Shown: in pieces, positions 32,196 through 41,746 of the stretch
How positions within the stretch are numbered: position 1 is the stretch's first letter
Layout of the letters: each line of letters opens with the position of its first letter
NCBI RefSeq assembly: GCF_006346325.1
Contig: NZ_VDYR01000001.1
Coordinates: forward strand, 1,240,001-1,304,000
Source of the DNA: Sphingomonas japonica
GTDB lineage: Bacteria > Pseudomonadota > Alphaproteobacteria > Sphingomonadales > Sphingomonadaceae
Length of the DNA: 64,000 bases
Direction of reading: 5' to 3'
Program-made: the position numbers and the translations under genes
Notes under the pieces: generated by a model
The model's input: only the letters and a program-made list of their open reading frames with translations
Databases searched by the model: none
Told to the model about the DNA's origin: nothing

Positions 32196-34175
32196 ATGGG
32201 GGAAAATTCCGACGACAATGGCGGAGCGGTGCTGCGCTATGCGATACTCGACACCGCGCCTGAGCAGGGTTTTGACGATCTGACCGCGCTGGCTGCACAG
32301 ATTTGTGCCGTGCCGACGGCCCTGATCTCCCTCCTCGATTTCGATCGTCAGTGGTTCAAGGCACGTGTCGGCTTCGAGCCGCATCAGACCGGACTCGATA
32401 GCTCGGTGTGTCGTCACGTCGTGCGCGAGGCGAGGACGATCGTCATTCCCGATCTTACTGCCGACAAGCGCACGCGAGACAACCCGCTTGTGACCGGCGC
32501 GCCGGCTATACGCTTCTACGCGGGCGCGCCGCTCGCCACTCGCTACGGCGTCGTGGGCGCGCTCTGCGTCATCGACACCGTGCCGCGACCGCATGGGTTG
32601 TCACCGGACCAACTGCTTGGACTGGAGCGGCTCGCGCGCCAGACCGTCGCGCTGCTCGAAGCACGGCGGGACGCGCTGGATCTGCAGGAGCTGCTGGCGG
32701 AGCAGAGTGGGGTAGAAGCGGCGCTGTCAGTGTCTGAGGGACGTTGGCGCCAGCTTTACCGGAACATGGGCCAGGGGTTCATCTACGCTCGCGTCCTACG
32801 CGATGCCGATGGCCGCATCTTCGACTGGCGCTATGAGGACGTGAACAACGCCTGGGGTGGGCTGGTCGGCATAGATGCCGACGAGGCGCGTGGACGGACG
32901 ATCCGCGAGGTGATGCCAGGGGTCGAGGAGAATTGGGTTACGGGGCTGGCCGAAGTCGTCGACACCCACGAACCCGTCCGCTTCACTCAGCGAGTGGGAT
33001 CGTCCAACCGCTGGTATGACGGCACCGCGCAATGGGTCGGCGGCGACGACTTCACCGTTATATTCCATGAGACCACCGCACGCGTGGAGACGGTCCGGCG
33101 CCGCGACGCTCTGCTGGTGCTAGGAGACCTGATTCGCGACAGCGTCGACACGGCTGAGATGCTGGCACGCGCGGCTGAGGTGGTCGGCATCGCTGTCGAC
33201 GCATCGCGTGCGACGGTGGGCGAACTCGATCACACGCGCGAGCGAATCAAGGTGGACGCCGGCTGGGCTCTGCCCGGCATGCCGCCCATCGCAGGCGACT
33301 ATCGCTTTGCAGACTATGGTCGCGTCCGCGATCAGCTTGTCCAGGGCGAGACCCTCGTCATCGACGACGTGGAGACCGATCCGCGCACGTCGGACGAGCC
33401 GGCGGGCTGGCAAGCGCTCAGGGCGCGGTCCGTGGTCAACGTGCCCGTCAGGGATGATGGGCGCACGACGGTCGTGCTCATCGTGCATCGGGAGCAGCCG
33501 CACGCCTGGACCGAGGACGAAGTAGCGTTTCTGCGCAACGCCGCCGACCGGCTGGAGATCGCGATCGCCCGGCGTCGCGATGAGGAGCGGCAGGACGTCA
33601 TCAACAAGGAGATTTCGCACCGGCTCAAGAACTCGCTCTCCATGACACAGGCGATCGCCAGCCAGACGTTGCGGGGCGATGCGTCGCGCGAGGGGCTCGA
33701 TGCGTTCGCGGCGCGGCTCCAGTCGCTCGGCGCTGCGCACGACGCACTGATGTCGGGCCGGTGGAAGGCTGCAGCGTTGAAGGAAGTGTTGGCCAGCGTT
33801 CTGGACAATGTCGGCGTGCTGGATCGCTGCGACGTCGTCGGCCCCGACATCAACTTGGGCGGCAGGGCGACGCTGAGCACGTCACTGTTGATCCACGAAC
33901 TCGCGACCAACGCGATGAAGTATGGCGCCCTGTGCACAAACAGCGGTCGCGTTGGCATCGACTGGCGTGTCGATGATGCCGACGGCGATGGCGAGCTGGT
34001 GTTGGAGTGGACCGAGCGCGGAGGACCGCCAGCGGTCGTGCCAACGCGGAAAGGATTTGGATCGCGGCTGGTTCGTCTTGGCCTAATCGGAACCGGCGGC
34101 TCTGCCGTTCGCTATGAACAACCCGGTCTGACGGCCTGCTTTCGCGCGCCGTTGTCCCAAGTAGAGCAGGCGTAA
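32196..34175 (+). CDS. GAF-PAS-GAF sensor histidine kinase, HWE type
   Basis: About 659 residues from MGENSDDNGGAVLRYAILDT; a longer frame to 32037 overlaps the amidohydrolase relic and is rejected. Domains in order: GAF of the FDDLTALAAQIC/DFDRQWFKARVG type (about 12-165), PAS (about 185-310, YRNMGQGFIYARVLRD), a second GAF (about 325-475), then an HWE-type kinase with the phospho-His in SHRLKNSLSMTQAIASQTLR, LIHELATNAMKYGAL (N box) and GFGSRLVRLGLIG. There are no membrane segments. HWE kinases often signal to single receivers, and one is encoded 2 bases downstream. Some bind flavin through LOV domains; no LOV cysteine motif is seen here. Confidence 0.88.
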   Translation: MGENSDDNGGAVLRYAILDTAPEQGFDDLTALAAQICAVPTALISLLDFDRQWFKARVGFEPHQTGLDSSVCRHVVREARTIVIPDLTADKRTRDNPLVTGAPAIRFYAGAPLATRYGVVGALCVIDTVPRPHGLSPDQLLGLERLARQTVALLEARRDALDLQELLAEQSGVEAALSVSEGRWRQLYRNMGQGFIYARVLRDADGRIFDWRYEDVNNAWGGLVGIDADEARGRTIREVMPGVEENWVTGLAEVVDTHEPVRFTQRVGSSNRWYDGTAQWVGGDDFTVIFHETTARVETVRRRDALLVLGDLIRDSVDTAEMLARAAEVVGIAVDASRATVGELDHTRERIKVDAGWALPGMPPIAGDYRFADYGRVRDQLVQGETLVIDDVETDPRTSDEPAGWQALRARSVVNVPVRDDGRTTVVLIVHREQPHAWTEDEVAFLRNAADRLEIAIARRRDEERQDVINKEISHRLKNSLSMTQAIASQTLRGDASREGLDAFAARLQSLGAAHDALMSGRWKAAALKEVLASVLDNVGVLDRCDVVGPDINLGGRATLSTSLLIHELATNAMKYGALCTNSGRVGIDWRVDDADGDGELVLEWTERGGPPAVVPTRKGFGSRLVRLGLIGTGGSAVRYEQPGLTACFRAPLSQVEQA

Positions 34176-34177
34176 TC

Positions 34178-34555
34178 ATGGCCGACGAAGAATTTGGCGG
34201 GCTCGCGATCGTGCTCGTCGTCGAGGACGAACCCCTTCAGCGCATGGACATGATCAACATGGCCGAAGAGGCCGGGTTCAAGGTGCTCGAGGCGCACGAC
34301 GCACCTCACGCCATCGCTCTCCTGGAAGCGCGGGCCGACGTTCGCCTCGTGCTGACCGACATCGACATGCCTGGAGCGATGGACGGGCTAAAGCTCGCTG
34401 CTGCGGTTCGTCGCCGCTGGCCTCCTATCAAGATCATCGTAACCACAGCAGGGGTCGCTCCGGGGGTTGCAGACATGCCCGAGGGCGCGGTGTTTCTTCC
34501 CAAGCCGCTCAACCACCGGCGTGTCCTTGACGCTATGCATCGTCTGGTTACGTGA
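34178..34555 (+). CDS. Single-domain response regulator
   Basis: 125 residues, receiver only. VLVVEDEPLQRMDM holds the acidic pair, VLTDIDMPGAMDG the phospho-acceptor Asp, IIVTTAGV the Thr position and FLPKPL the Lys. No output domain. It begins 2 bases after the HWE kinase stop, so the pair form an operon, and it is presumably the kinase's phosphorylation target or a phosphate sink. Confidence 0.9.
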   Translation: MADEEFGGLAIVLVVEDEPLQRMDMINMAEEAGFKVLEAHDAPHAIALLEARADVRLVLTDIDMPGAMDGLKLAAAVRRRWPPIKIIVTTAGVAPGVADMPEGAVFLPKPLNHRRVLDAMHRLVT

Positions 34556-34935
34556 GCCACAGCTGACTGAAGCGTCGCAGCTTAGCTGGGCGCGTCAGGC
34601 TGAGCCACCTGCGCACTTTCGCGGAGAAGTGGAACACTGGGCCAGCGACCTTTTAGAACTGGCCGAACGCACCGACGTCTGAGCGGACCCAGAAGTGGAC
34701 GTTCAGACCGCCCCTTCAGCTTCCCACAAGTGGAGTCGGTTAATTTTGAAGGCAACGAACGCTGCCCGCCCAACACTCGGTCGCTCGCGGCGCTTTGCCA
34801 GCTCCCCGAGATAGGACGTGCGTTCAATCGTCCAGATCGTTGAAGGAACCCTTCGACCACTGCGGACGACAAGTGCATCGCGGGTCTGAAATTGCTCAGC
34901 ACAACCGTCATTCGACGTACACAATTTCACGACCG
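34556..34935. other. Intergenic region with possible gene fragment and repeat
   Basis: A short plus-strand stretch (34560-34682: EPPAHFRGEVEHWASDLLEL) reads like protein but has no start and is probably a relic. AGAAGTGGACGTTCAGACCG at 34691-34710 is an interspersed-repeat copy. Nothing else is supported. Confidence 0.4.
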
Positions 34936-35685
34936 TTAGATCGTGATGCCCAGACGCGAGCGCACCGCGGGCAGGAACGAGCGGCCGATGGCCAGGCGCT
35001 CGCCGGACGACAGCCGGACCGACCAGGTTCCCGCATCGTTCTCGAGCGCTTCAACCCGATCGCTGTTCACCAAGGTGGAGCGATGGACGCGAACGAAGCA
35101 GTCGCCGCCCAGCCGTTGCTCGATCGCGTAGAGCCGCTCGGCGACCAGATAGCTCTTGTCGCCGCAATGCAGCCGGGCATAATCGTCCTCGCTGGTGATG
35201 CGGTCGATGTCCTTGCCCTCCAGCCGCAGCAACGTGCCGCGGAAGGGCACCCAGAAAATCGCGGCCGCCACTGGCCGCGCCGAGGCCATGGACGTGGGTT
35301 CCCGCAGGGTGGGCGCCAGCCGGCGCTCGATGCGTTCAATCGTCGCGCGCAACTGCGCCGGATCGACCGGCTTGAGCAGATATCCGACGGCATCGACCGC
35401 GAAGGCCTGAAGCGCGAACTGTTCGTAGGCGGTGACGAAGACGATCGCGGGTGCCGGCATGCGACCAACGAGCCGCTCGGCCATCGCGAGGCCGGACAGG
35501 CCAGGCATCTCGATATCAAGTAGGATGAGGTCGACGCACAGCCGATTCAGCATGGCCAGCGCCTTACCCCCATCGTTCGCGGTCGCCGCCACCTCGATCG
35601 ACGGCATCTTCTCGCACAGCCGGACAAGCCGACGGATGGCGGCGGGTTCGTCATCGACGATCAGCGTGCGCATGCGATCAGCCAT
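34936..35685 (-). CDS. LytR/AlgR-type response regulator
   Basis: 249 residues from MADRMRTLIVDDEPAAIRRL (ATG at 35685). The receiver (about 5-120) has Asp-Asp in IVDDEP, phospho-acceptor Asp in LILLDIEMPGLSGL, Thr in FVTAYEQFA and Lys in LLKPVDP. A LytTR DNA-binding domain (about 150-248) contains ITSEDDYARLHCGDKSYLV, RLGGDCFVRVHRSTLVN and FLPAVRSRLG. It overlaps the upstream kinase gene by 8 bases, forming a LytS/LytR-like two-component operon. Confidence 0.9.
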   Translation of the reverse strand: MADRMRTLIVDDEPAAIRRLVRLCEKMPSIEVAATANDGGKALAMLNRLCVDLILLDIEMPGLSGLAMAERLVGRMPAPAIVFVTAYEQFALQAFAVDAVGYLLKPVDPAQLRATIERIERRLAPTLREPTSMASARPVAAAIFWVPFRGTLLRLEGKDIDRITSEDDYARLHCGDKSYLVAERLYAIEQRLGGDCFVRVHRSTLVNSDRVEALENDAGTWSVRLSSGERLAIGRSFLPAVRSRLGITI

Positions 35686-36748
35686 GCGGCAGCGCGATCG
35701 AGGCGCGATAGCCGCCGCCGGCGCGCGAACCGGCGACAAGGCGTGCGGTATCGCCATACACCACCTGCAGGCGGTCGCGGACGTTCGCCAGCCCGATGCC
35801 GAAGCCCGACGAGGCGTCGCTTCGCGCCGATCCGTCGTCCTCGACAACCAGCAGCAGCCCCCGTGCATCGGCTTCGGCGGCGATCCTGATCGTTACCACT
35901 GCGTGCGAGCCGCCAACGGCATATTTGACCGCATTCTCGACCAGCGGCTGCAGGATCAGTCGTGGCACGGGCGTGTCGGCAAGTTCGTCCGGCAGGTCGA
36001 TCTCCACCCGCAGCCGATGCTCGAACCGGCGCGCCTCCAGCGCCAGATACAGGCGTTGCAGATCGACCTCGTCCGCAAGCGGAATGTCGGGCGCGCCATC
36101 GTCCTCGCTCAGCATCCGGCGCAGTAGCGCCGACAGGTCGAGGATCATGCGATCGGCGTCGTCGCCTCGTCCGGTCTGGACGAGATCGGCAAGCGCGTTC
36201 AGCGCGTTGAACAGGAAGTGCGGGTGAATTTGGTAGCGCAGCGCGCGAAGCTGCGCCTGCATGCTCGCCTTCTCGGCTGCAGCCGACCGGGCGGCGGCAC
36301 GCAGGAAGAGATACAGGATCGCCCAGCCGCCGAAGAAGAAGAACCAGGAGACCGACGTGTCGATGACGGCGTAGCGCCACACCCGGACATAGCCCCAGCG
36401 CGCCACGTCGGCGGCGAGCGAGGCCGGCGGGTGCCAGCCGTAGAACAGGAACCAGTTGACGCACGCGAAGGCGATCGTGGCCGGGATCGCGCCGATCAAC
36501 GCCGCCAACGCGATCCGGACGGGCCGGTCGCTGCGCACGAAGCGAAGCCCGCGCCAGAACACCAGCGTCAGCGCCGCGCCGGCAAGCGCCGCCACGATCC
36601 GGCGGACCAGCAGGTCGCTCGGCTCGGCAAAGTCTAGCAACGCGGCGCGCAGGCTCATCAACGCGATCCAGCCGATCCAGAAGCAAGCGATCGACACGAT
36701 CACCGCCCGCGCAGGCAGGTCGATGGGGAGGGAGGTTGCCCGGTTCAT
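35678..36748 (-). CDS. LytS-type membrane histidine kinase
   Basis: 356 residues. Four hydrophobic segments (about 13-33, 45-65, 78-103 and 125-150, the last SWFFFFGGWAILYLFLRAAA) form a membrane sensor. A His_kinase (PF06580-type) domain follows with the phospho-His in QIHPHFLFNALNALADLV, and a HATPase domain with PLVENAVKYAVGG and GFGIGLANVRDRL. The signal is unknown. It is the first gene of the operon with the LytTR regulator and is divergent from the prolyl oligopeptidase gene, about 120 bases away. Confidence 0.88.
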   Translation of the reverse strand: MNRATSLPIDLPARAVIVSIACFWIGWIALMSLRAALLDFAEPSDLLVRRIVAALAGAALTLVFWRGLRFVRSDRPVRIALAALIGAIPATIAFACVNWFLFYGWHPPASLAADVARWGYVRVWRYAVIDTSVSWFFFFGGWAILYLFLRAAARSAAAEKASMQAQLRALRYQIHPHFLFNALNALADLVQTGRGDDADRMILDLSALLRRMLSEDDGAPDIPLADEVDLQRLYLALEARRFEHRLRVEIDLPDELADTPVPRLILQPLVENAVKYAVGGSHAVVTIRIAAEADARGLLLVVEDDGSARSDASSGFGIGLANVRDRLQVVYGDTARLVAGSRAGGGYRASIALPHG

Positions 36749-36871
36749 CGGCCCCTTTTATCCCGCCCGCGGCGATGCGCCACGACGTTCGCCGATTCCT
36801 GTCGTCGTTCACCGATCGTCGGTCGCGCGGGTGGGTGCGACACGCCAGATCGATCGGCGAGGAGACGATCG

Positions 36872-39037
36872 ATGAACACGCCCACGCTGTCCCTGACTCG
36901 CCGACGCTTTCTGACCAGTGCGGCGCTTGCCGGCGGCGCCGCGCTGCTGCCGCGAGCCGCCGGCGCCGCAGCGCTTCGACGCCCGCCGGTCGCGCGGATC
37001 GAGCCGGTCACCGAAACCTTGTGGGGCGAGCAGATCACCGATCCCTATCGCTGGCTGGAAAACGACAAGGATCGCGACCGAGCGCCGTTCATGCGCGGCC
37101 AGGATGCGTATGCGCGGCAGGTGCTGGGGGGCTATCCCGACCGACCGCGGCTGCTGGAGCGGATCGCAGCGATGTCCGGCGACGTGACCCAGGTTGTCTA
37201 TCCCAAGCCCGCAGGTTCGATCCGGTTCCTTCAGAAGCGCACGGCAGGCGCGTCCAGCTATCGGATCGTCGCGCATTATCCCGACGGGCATGAACAGGTG
37301 CTCGCCGACCCCGCGACGTTCGCAGCGACGGGCAGCACCGCCGCGATCACCTGGTGGGTGCCGTCGCCGAGCGGGCGCTTCGTGGCGTTCGGCGTCGCGC
37401 TGGCGGGATCCGAGAATGCAGTCGGCCATGTTGTCGAGGTGGCCGGCGCCCGGCTGCTTGCCGAGCGGATCGTCGACGCGCAATATGCCGCCGCGGCCTG
37501 GCTGCCCGATGACAGCGGCTTCTTCTACAACCGGTTCGCGGGCCGGCCGGCGGGCAGCGCGGACTTTTACAACGATCGCAGCCTGTGGCTGCACCACGTT
37601 GGCACCGCACAGGCCGCGGATCGCAGGATCATGGCGGCGGGTATGGATGCCGGTGTGCCGATGGCCGCGATCTCCTCGCCCGAGATGCAGGTCGGCATCG
37701 GTAGCGACCATGTCGCCCTGCTGGTGCGTGACGGGTATGTCCGTTCGTTCGCGATCTATCTGGCGCGGCGCGACGCAGTGCTCGCCGGGACCGCGACATG
37801 GCGTAGGATCTGCGGCGCGGACGAGGGCGTTGCCGATTTCGCGCTGAGCGGCGACACGCTGTACGTCATCTCGAACAAACAGGCTGCGAACGGCGCCTTG
37901 CTCGCCATCGACGCGGCCACCGGAACGCTGGCGAGCGCGTGTACGCTAACCCCGGCGGGCACAACCGTGCTGGACGAGCTGAACGCCGGGCGGGACGGCA
38001 CGTTCGTTACGGTGAACGACGGCGGCGAACAGAGCCTTTTCTTCCAGCCGGGCAGCGGCCCGATGCGACCTGTCGCGCTGCCCTATTCGGGCTGGGTGCA
38101 AAGCGTCGCGGTGAACCCGGCGGACGGCGCCGCGCTGATCCGGATCACCAGCTGGCTGCAACCGGGCACGATCTTCGCCATTGATGCGCGGACCACCACC
38201 ACCACCAACACCGGGCTGCAACAGCGCCCCGCGATCGACCTGTCGCCGTACGAGTACCACCGTATCGTTGCGACCGTGCGCGACGGCACGCGGGTGCCGA
38301 TCTCGATCGTCCGGCGCAAGGGGCCAATCGCCGCCGCGCCGTGCCTCGTCCACGCGTATGGTGCGTATCAGTGGCCGTCGCAGCCGGTGTTCGACGCGCG
38401 CGGCATCGCCTTTCTCGAAGCGGGCGGGATCATCGCCACGGCGCACGTCCGCGGTGGCGGCGAATATGGCCGCGCCTGGCACGAGGGCGGGAAGCAGGCG
38501 ACCAAGCCTAACACCTGGCGCGACCTGATCGACTGTTGCGAAACGCTGATAGCACAGGGCCACACTTCGAAGCGGCAGCTGGCGATCGTCGGCGGATCGG
38601 CCGGCGGCATCGCCGTCGGGCGGGCGATGACCGAGCGACCCGACCTGTTCGCGGCGGTGATCTCAAAGGTCGGCATGTCGAACCCGCTGCGCGCCGAGTT
38701 CGAACCCAACGGCCAGCCTAACGTGCCTGAATTCGGATCGATCAAGGATGCAGCCGGCTTTCGCGCGCTCAAGGCAATGGACAGCTACCACGCGGTGAAT
38801 GACGGCGTGCGCTATCCGGCGGTCCTGCTGACGACGAGCAGCAACGACGCGCGCGTCGCGCCGCACAATGCCGCCAAGATGGCCGCGCGACTGCAAGCGG
38901 CCGATCCGCGCGGCACCGCGTTGCTCCGGATCGACTTCGACGGCGGCCATGACATGAACGACCTGTCCAAGGCGAAATCGGATGCGGAATATGCCGACGA
39001 TTTCGCCTTTATCCTCGCGACGACCAAAGGTCGTTAA
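36872..39037 (+). CDS. S9A prolyl oligopeptidase family, Tat-exported
   Basis: 721 residues. The Tat signal (TRRRFLTSAALAGGAALLPR, ending near AGAAA) predicts a periplasmic enzyme. A seven-bladed propeller (about 40-430), including DPYRWLENDKDRD at its start, precedes the alpha/beta-hydrolase domain with nucleophile GGSAGG (about residue 575), acid in SSNDARVAP and His in FDGGHDM. HVRGGGEYGRAWHEGGK is diagnostic of S9A. It should cleave after proline in short peptides. Some S9 enzymes are lasso-peptide isopeptidases, but this one lies about 32 kb from the lasso relic and has no TonB receptor beside it. Confidence 0.9.
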   Translation: MNTPTLSLTRRRFLTSAALAGGAALLPRAAGAAALRRPPVARIEPVTETLWGEQITDPYRWLENDKDRDRAPFMRGQDAYARQVLGGYPDRPRLLERIAAMSGDVTQVVYPKPAGSIRFLQKRTAGASSYRIVAHYPDGHEQVLADPATFAATGSTAAITWWVPSPSGRFVAFGVALAGSENAVGHVVEVAGARLLAERIVDAQYAAAAWLPDDSGFFYNRFAGRPAGSADFYNDRSLWLHHVGTAQAADRRIMAAGMDAGVPMAAISSPEMQVGIGSDHVALLVRDGYVRSFAIYLARRDAVLAGTATWRRICGADEGVADFALSGDTLYVISNKQAANGALLAIDAATGTLASACTLTPAGTTVLDELNAGRDGTFVTVNDGGEQSLFFQPGSGPMRPVALPYSGWVQSVAVNPADGAALIRITSWLQPGTIFAIDARTTTTTNTGLQQRPAIDLSPYEYHRIVATVRDGTRVPISIVRRKGPIAAAPCLVHAYGAYQWPSQPVFDARGIAFLEAGGIIATAHVRGGGEYGRAWHEGGKQATKPNTWRDLIDCCETLIAQGHTSKRQLAIVGGSAGGIAVGRAMTERPDLFAAVISKVGMSNPLRAEFEPNGQPNVPEFGSIKDAAGFRALKAMDSYHAVNDGVRYPAVLLTTSSNDARVAPHNAAKMAARLQAADPRGTALLRIDFDGGHDMNDLSKAKSDAEYADDFAFILATTKGR

Positions 39038-39314
39038 CGCGGCGGCTGCGGGCTAATTTTGCTTCCGGCGGCATAGATTGCGGTGGTGTCTCTTTGAGAT
39101 CGCCGCATCCCCGCTACGACCCATAAGTGACCGTTCGGGCCGATCTATTCGATCCCCGAGACCGCCGTCCATTCATTCTGAGCCCGGCACGGACACGGCC
39201 GCGATTTAACTGGCTGCCTGAAATCACAAAATCGTGAGTGGCGGCATTCGCCTAGCCGGGACGACGCGCCCGACCTTTGCGACCGTGAAATAGCCAAGCG
39301 TGCCGACAGCTTGC
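39038..39314. other. Intergenic region with repeat
   Basis: About 280 bases. ACGACCCATAAGTGACCGTT at 39117-39136 resembles the repeat that flanks the 21.8 kb gene. No gene is supported. Confidence 0.4.
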
Positions 39315-39680
39315 CTAATCCTGGGTGCCAATTTCCCGCGCCCATTCCTCCATAGCGATCAAAACGAATTTCAGGCTTTCGCCTTTGGGAGTGAGAGAAT
39401 AATCGACGCGCGGCGGGATCTCGCGATAATCTTTGCGCGCGAGCAGTCCGTCGACTTCCATCTCCTTGAGAGTTTTTGAAAGCGTGCGGTGGGTAATGCC
39501 CTTCAGACGCCGCTGGAGCTCATTGAAGCGAAGGGCCTCTGGTAGCAGCCAGTAAATGATCATTGGCCGCCACTTGCCGGCCAGGATTTGCAGCGTCCGT
39601 TCGGCGGGACAATGCCAGCCGGTAGCGGGCGGACCATTCCGGGTGTCCTCAGTATCCTCAAGGATCGTACTTGTTGCCAT
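39315..39680 (-). CDS. HxlR-family transcriptional regulator
   Basis: 121 residues with an HxlR winged helix: CPAERTLQILAGKWRPMIIY, LRFNELQRRLKGITHRTLSK, LKEMEVDGLLARKDY and VDYSLTPKGESL. The Cys before AERTLQIL matches the position of redox or electrophile sensing in several HxlR proteins. It is divergent from the GST gene, with about 350 bases between them, suggesting that it represses that operon in response to an electrophile. Confidence 0.9.
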   Translation of the reverse strand: MATSTILEDTEDTRNGPPATGWHCPAERTLQILAGKWRPMIIYWLLPEALRFNELQRRLKGITHRTLSKTLKEMEVDGLLARKDYREIPPRVDYSLTPKGESLKFVLIAMEEWAREIGTQD

Positions 39681-40032
39681 GTCCCCACCCGCTTAGCTTC
39701 CGGCCAACCCAGAGACAATCCTACGGAGCGGAGGGGAGAACACGCCCCCGATGGACGCAGACATTCAGCACTCGTAACCCCCTCCTCGACGATGGCGGTC
39801 CTTGCCTCGATTATGGTTTCCGAGTTCGCTCCCTGTTTAGCTATCGCGGCAATATCGAAACGATCAGCCCCTTCGCGATGTTTGACTATACCATAGAATG
39901 GCGATCGCCGACTTCAACGCGCGGCGCTTTGGCCCCACAGCCGCTTAGTCCGCTCGCTTGAAGTTGATGGACAAAAACCAGGACCGTAGCGCCGACTTTG
40001 AGCAAATGACGATCGATAAAGGAGAATGAATG
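39681..40032. other. Divergent promoter region between HxlR and GST genes
   Basis: About 350 bases. GATCGATAAAGGAGAATG ends the region with a good ribosome site for the GST gene. I could not recognise a clear operator palindrome by eye. Confidence 0.45.
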
Positions 40033-40659
40033 ATGCCGACGCTATACACCATGCCCGAAACCTGTTCGCTGTCGCCGAACATCGCGGTTGCCTGGCTCGA
40101 TGCCCCGGTTGAAATCAGCAATATCGCTTATGGCGACCAGAAGAAGGATGCGTATCTCGCCATCAATCCCAAGGCTCAGGTGCCGGCGCTCCGTTTCGAA
40201 GATGGTGACGTGCTGACCGAAGCGACGGCAATCCTCGATTGGCTCGGCGCGACTTATGGAAAGGAGAGCTATGGGCGCGACAATCGGCTTGGCCGCAAGG
40301 AGGCCGAAGCCCTGGCCTTCATGACCTCGGAAGTCCACGCGACCTATGGGGGTCACTTCAATACGCAGAAATTCGCCGACAGTGCGGACGGGAAAGAGGA
40401 GGTCAAGCGCAAGACCTACGAACGGCTCGCCGACCAGTACCGGCTCCTGGAAGACACGCTGACCGCCAATGGCGGTGAATGGTATCTCGGCCAGCGGTCC
40501 TTTGCCGATACCTTCCTGTATGTGCTGACGCGGTGGATCGAAAAGACGCCGCTGTCGATCGACGACTATCCAGCGCTCAAGGCGTTTCGAGTGCGCATGG
40601 AGGCGGACGAGGGCGTGTCGAAAGCGCTTGCGCGCCAGGACATGGAGCCGATCGGATGA
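40033..40659 (+). CDS. Glutathione S-transferase family protein
   Basis: About 208 residues from MPTLYTMPETCSLSPNIAVA (ATG at 40033; ATG 40030 directly precedes). The thioredoxin-like N-domain has the Cys10-containing TCSLSP start of the beta-class active site and PKAQVPALRFEDGDVLTEAT, the glutathione-binding cis-Pro and Glu-Ala/Ser motif. The helical C-domain includes WYLGQRSFADTFLYVLTRW. It is overlapped by the next gene (ATGA) and faces an HxlR regulator, fitting a detoxification operon. Confidence 0.88.
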   Translation: MPTLYTMPETCSLSPNIAVAWLDAPVEISNIAYGDQKKDAYLAINPKAQVPALRFEDGDVLTEATAILDWLGATYGKESYGRDNRLGRKEAEALAFMTSEVHATYGGHFNTQKFADSADGKEEVKRKTYERLADQYRLLEDTLTANGGEWYLGQRSFADTFLYVLTRWIEKTPLSIDDYPALKAFRVRMEADEGVSKALARQDMEPIG

Positions 40660-41612
40660 GCGGTCGGTCACACAGTGCGAGCGACTGGCCCGCCTTGCCC
40701 TACGCCGACTGGGCCGAAACCTGCACGGCGTTGCATCTATGGAGCCAGATCATCGGCAAGTATCGCCTTGCCCACACGCCCTGGGTCAACCATTCCTGGC
40801 ACGCCACCCTCTATGTGACGCCACGCGGCCTTACGACGGGAATGGTGTCTGATGGCGGTCTGGCTTTGACACTGACCTTCGACCTGCGCGAGCATGCCCT
40901 GGTGGGGGAAACATTCGATCGCATAGACAGCTTCCCGCTGGAAGCGATGAGCGTGGCCGATTTCCTCGCCAGGACTACCGCCCTTGTCGAGAGGCTGGGC
41001 GGACGTATGGATATTCATGGTGCTCCGAGCGAGATCGCGGATGCCCTGCCCTTCGCAAAGGACACGGGGAAGCGCCCCTATGACCGGGAAGCTGTAGAGC
41101 GATTTCATCAGGCGTTGGTTCGGATCGAAGGAGTATTCGCCAAGTTCCGTACGGGATTCCTCGGCAAGGTCTCGCCCGTGCACCTCTTCTGGGGATCGTT
41201 CGATCTGGCCGTCACGCGCTTCTCGGGACGCACGGCGCCCCTCCACCCTGGCGGCGTGCCAGCGCTTCCCGATCCAGTGACGCGTGAAGCGTATAGCCAC
41301 GAGGTATCTTCCGCAGGATTCTGGTCGGGTGGAGGCGGCGCGAGCGAACCGATGTTCTACTCCTACGCCTATCCCGTGCCCGACGGCTTCGCGGACCGCT
41401 CCGTCGAGCCGGCCGCCGCTCGCTTTGATCGAGATCTGGGCGAGTTCGTGCTGCCTTATGAGGCTGTACAAGCCAGCGCTGACCCGGATGGCGACCTGAT
41501 GCGCTTCCTGCGATCGACCTATGCGGCGGCGGCGGATTTGGCCCAGTGGGACCGGCCGGCGCTTGAGTGCGACTTTGGCATTCCGCGGGTGCCGCGTGAA
41601 GTTCGCGGCTGA
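40656..41612 (+). CDS. DUF5996 family protein
   Basis: 318 residues from MSGRSHSASDWPALPYADWA, starting within the GST stop (ATGA), so translation is coupled. Family-type segments include TWxHLWSQIIGKYRL-like TALHLWSQIIGKYRLAHTPW, VNHSWHATLYVTPRGLTT, SPVHLFWGSFDLAVTRFSG and AGFWSGGGGASEPMFYSYAY. Function is unknown. The coupling to a GST suggests a role in the same stress or xenobiotic response. Confidence 0.88.
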   Translation: MSGRSHSASDWPALPYADWAETCTALHLWSQIIGKYRLAHTPWVNHSWHATLYVTPRGLTTGMVSDGGLALTLTFDLREHALVGETFDRIDSFPLEAMSVADFLARTTALVERLGGRMDIHGAPSEIADALPFAKDTGKRPYDREAVERFHQALVRIEGVFAKFRTGFLGKVSPVHLFWGSFDLAVTRFSGRTAPLHPGGVPALPDPVTREAYSHEVSSAGFWSGGGGASEPMFYSYAYPVPDGFADRSVEPAAARFDRDLGEFVLPYEAVQASADPDGDLMRFLRSTYAAAADLAQWDRPALECDFGIPRVPREVRG

Positions 41613-41746
41613 GCAAAGGGTTCCTCGCGCCATCGCCACGCGCTTGCGAGAGACGGGCGGCAAAGACTTTTGCATAGTGAGACGAACGCAAGGACCCACA
41701 AGCAGACGCTCGCGCCATTGAAGCGCTCTTCAAATTGGACGATCGT

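Noticed and set aside
35661..36812. 383-codon frame overlapping the LytS-type kinase on the same strand
   Set aside because: The kinase frame contains the His, N and G boxes and membrane helices; the other frame is an Arg/Ala-rich shadow.
36872..39037. Lasso-peptide isopeptidase
   Set aside because: The S9 enzyme is ordinary prolyl oligopeptidase in layout, about 32 kb from the relic cluster, with no TonB receptor or FecI/FecR pair beside it.
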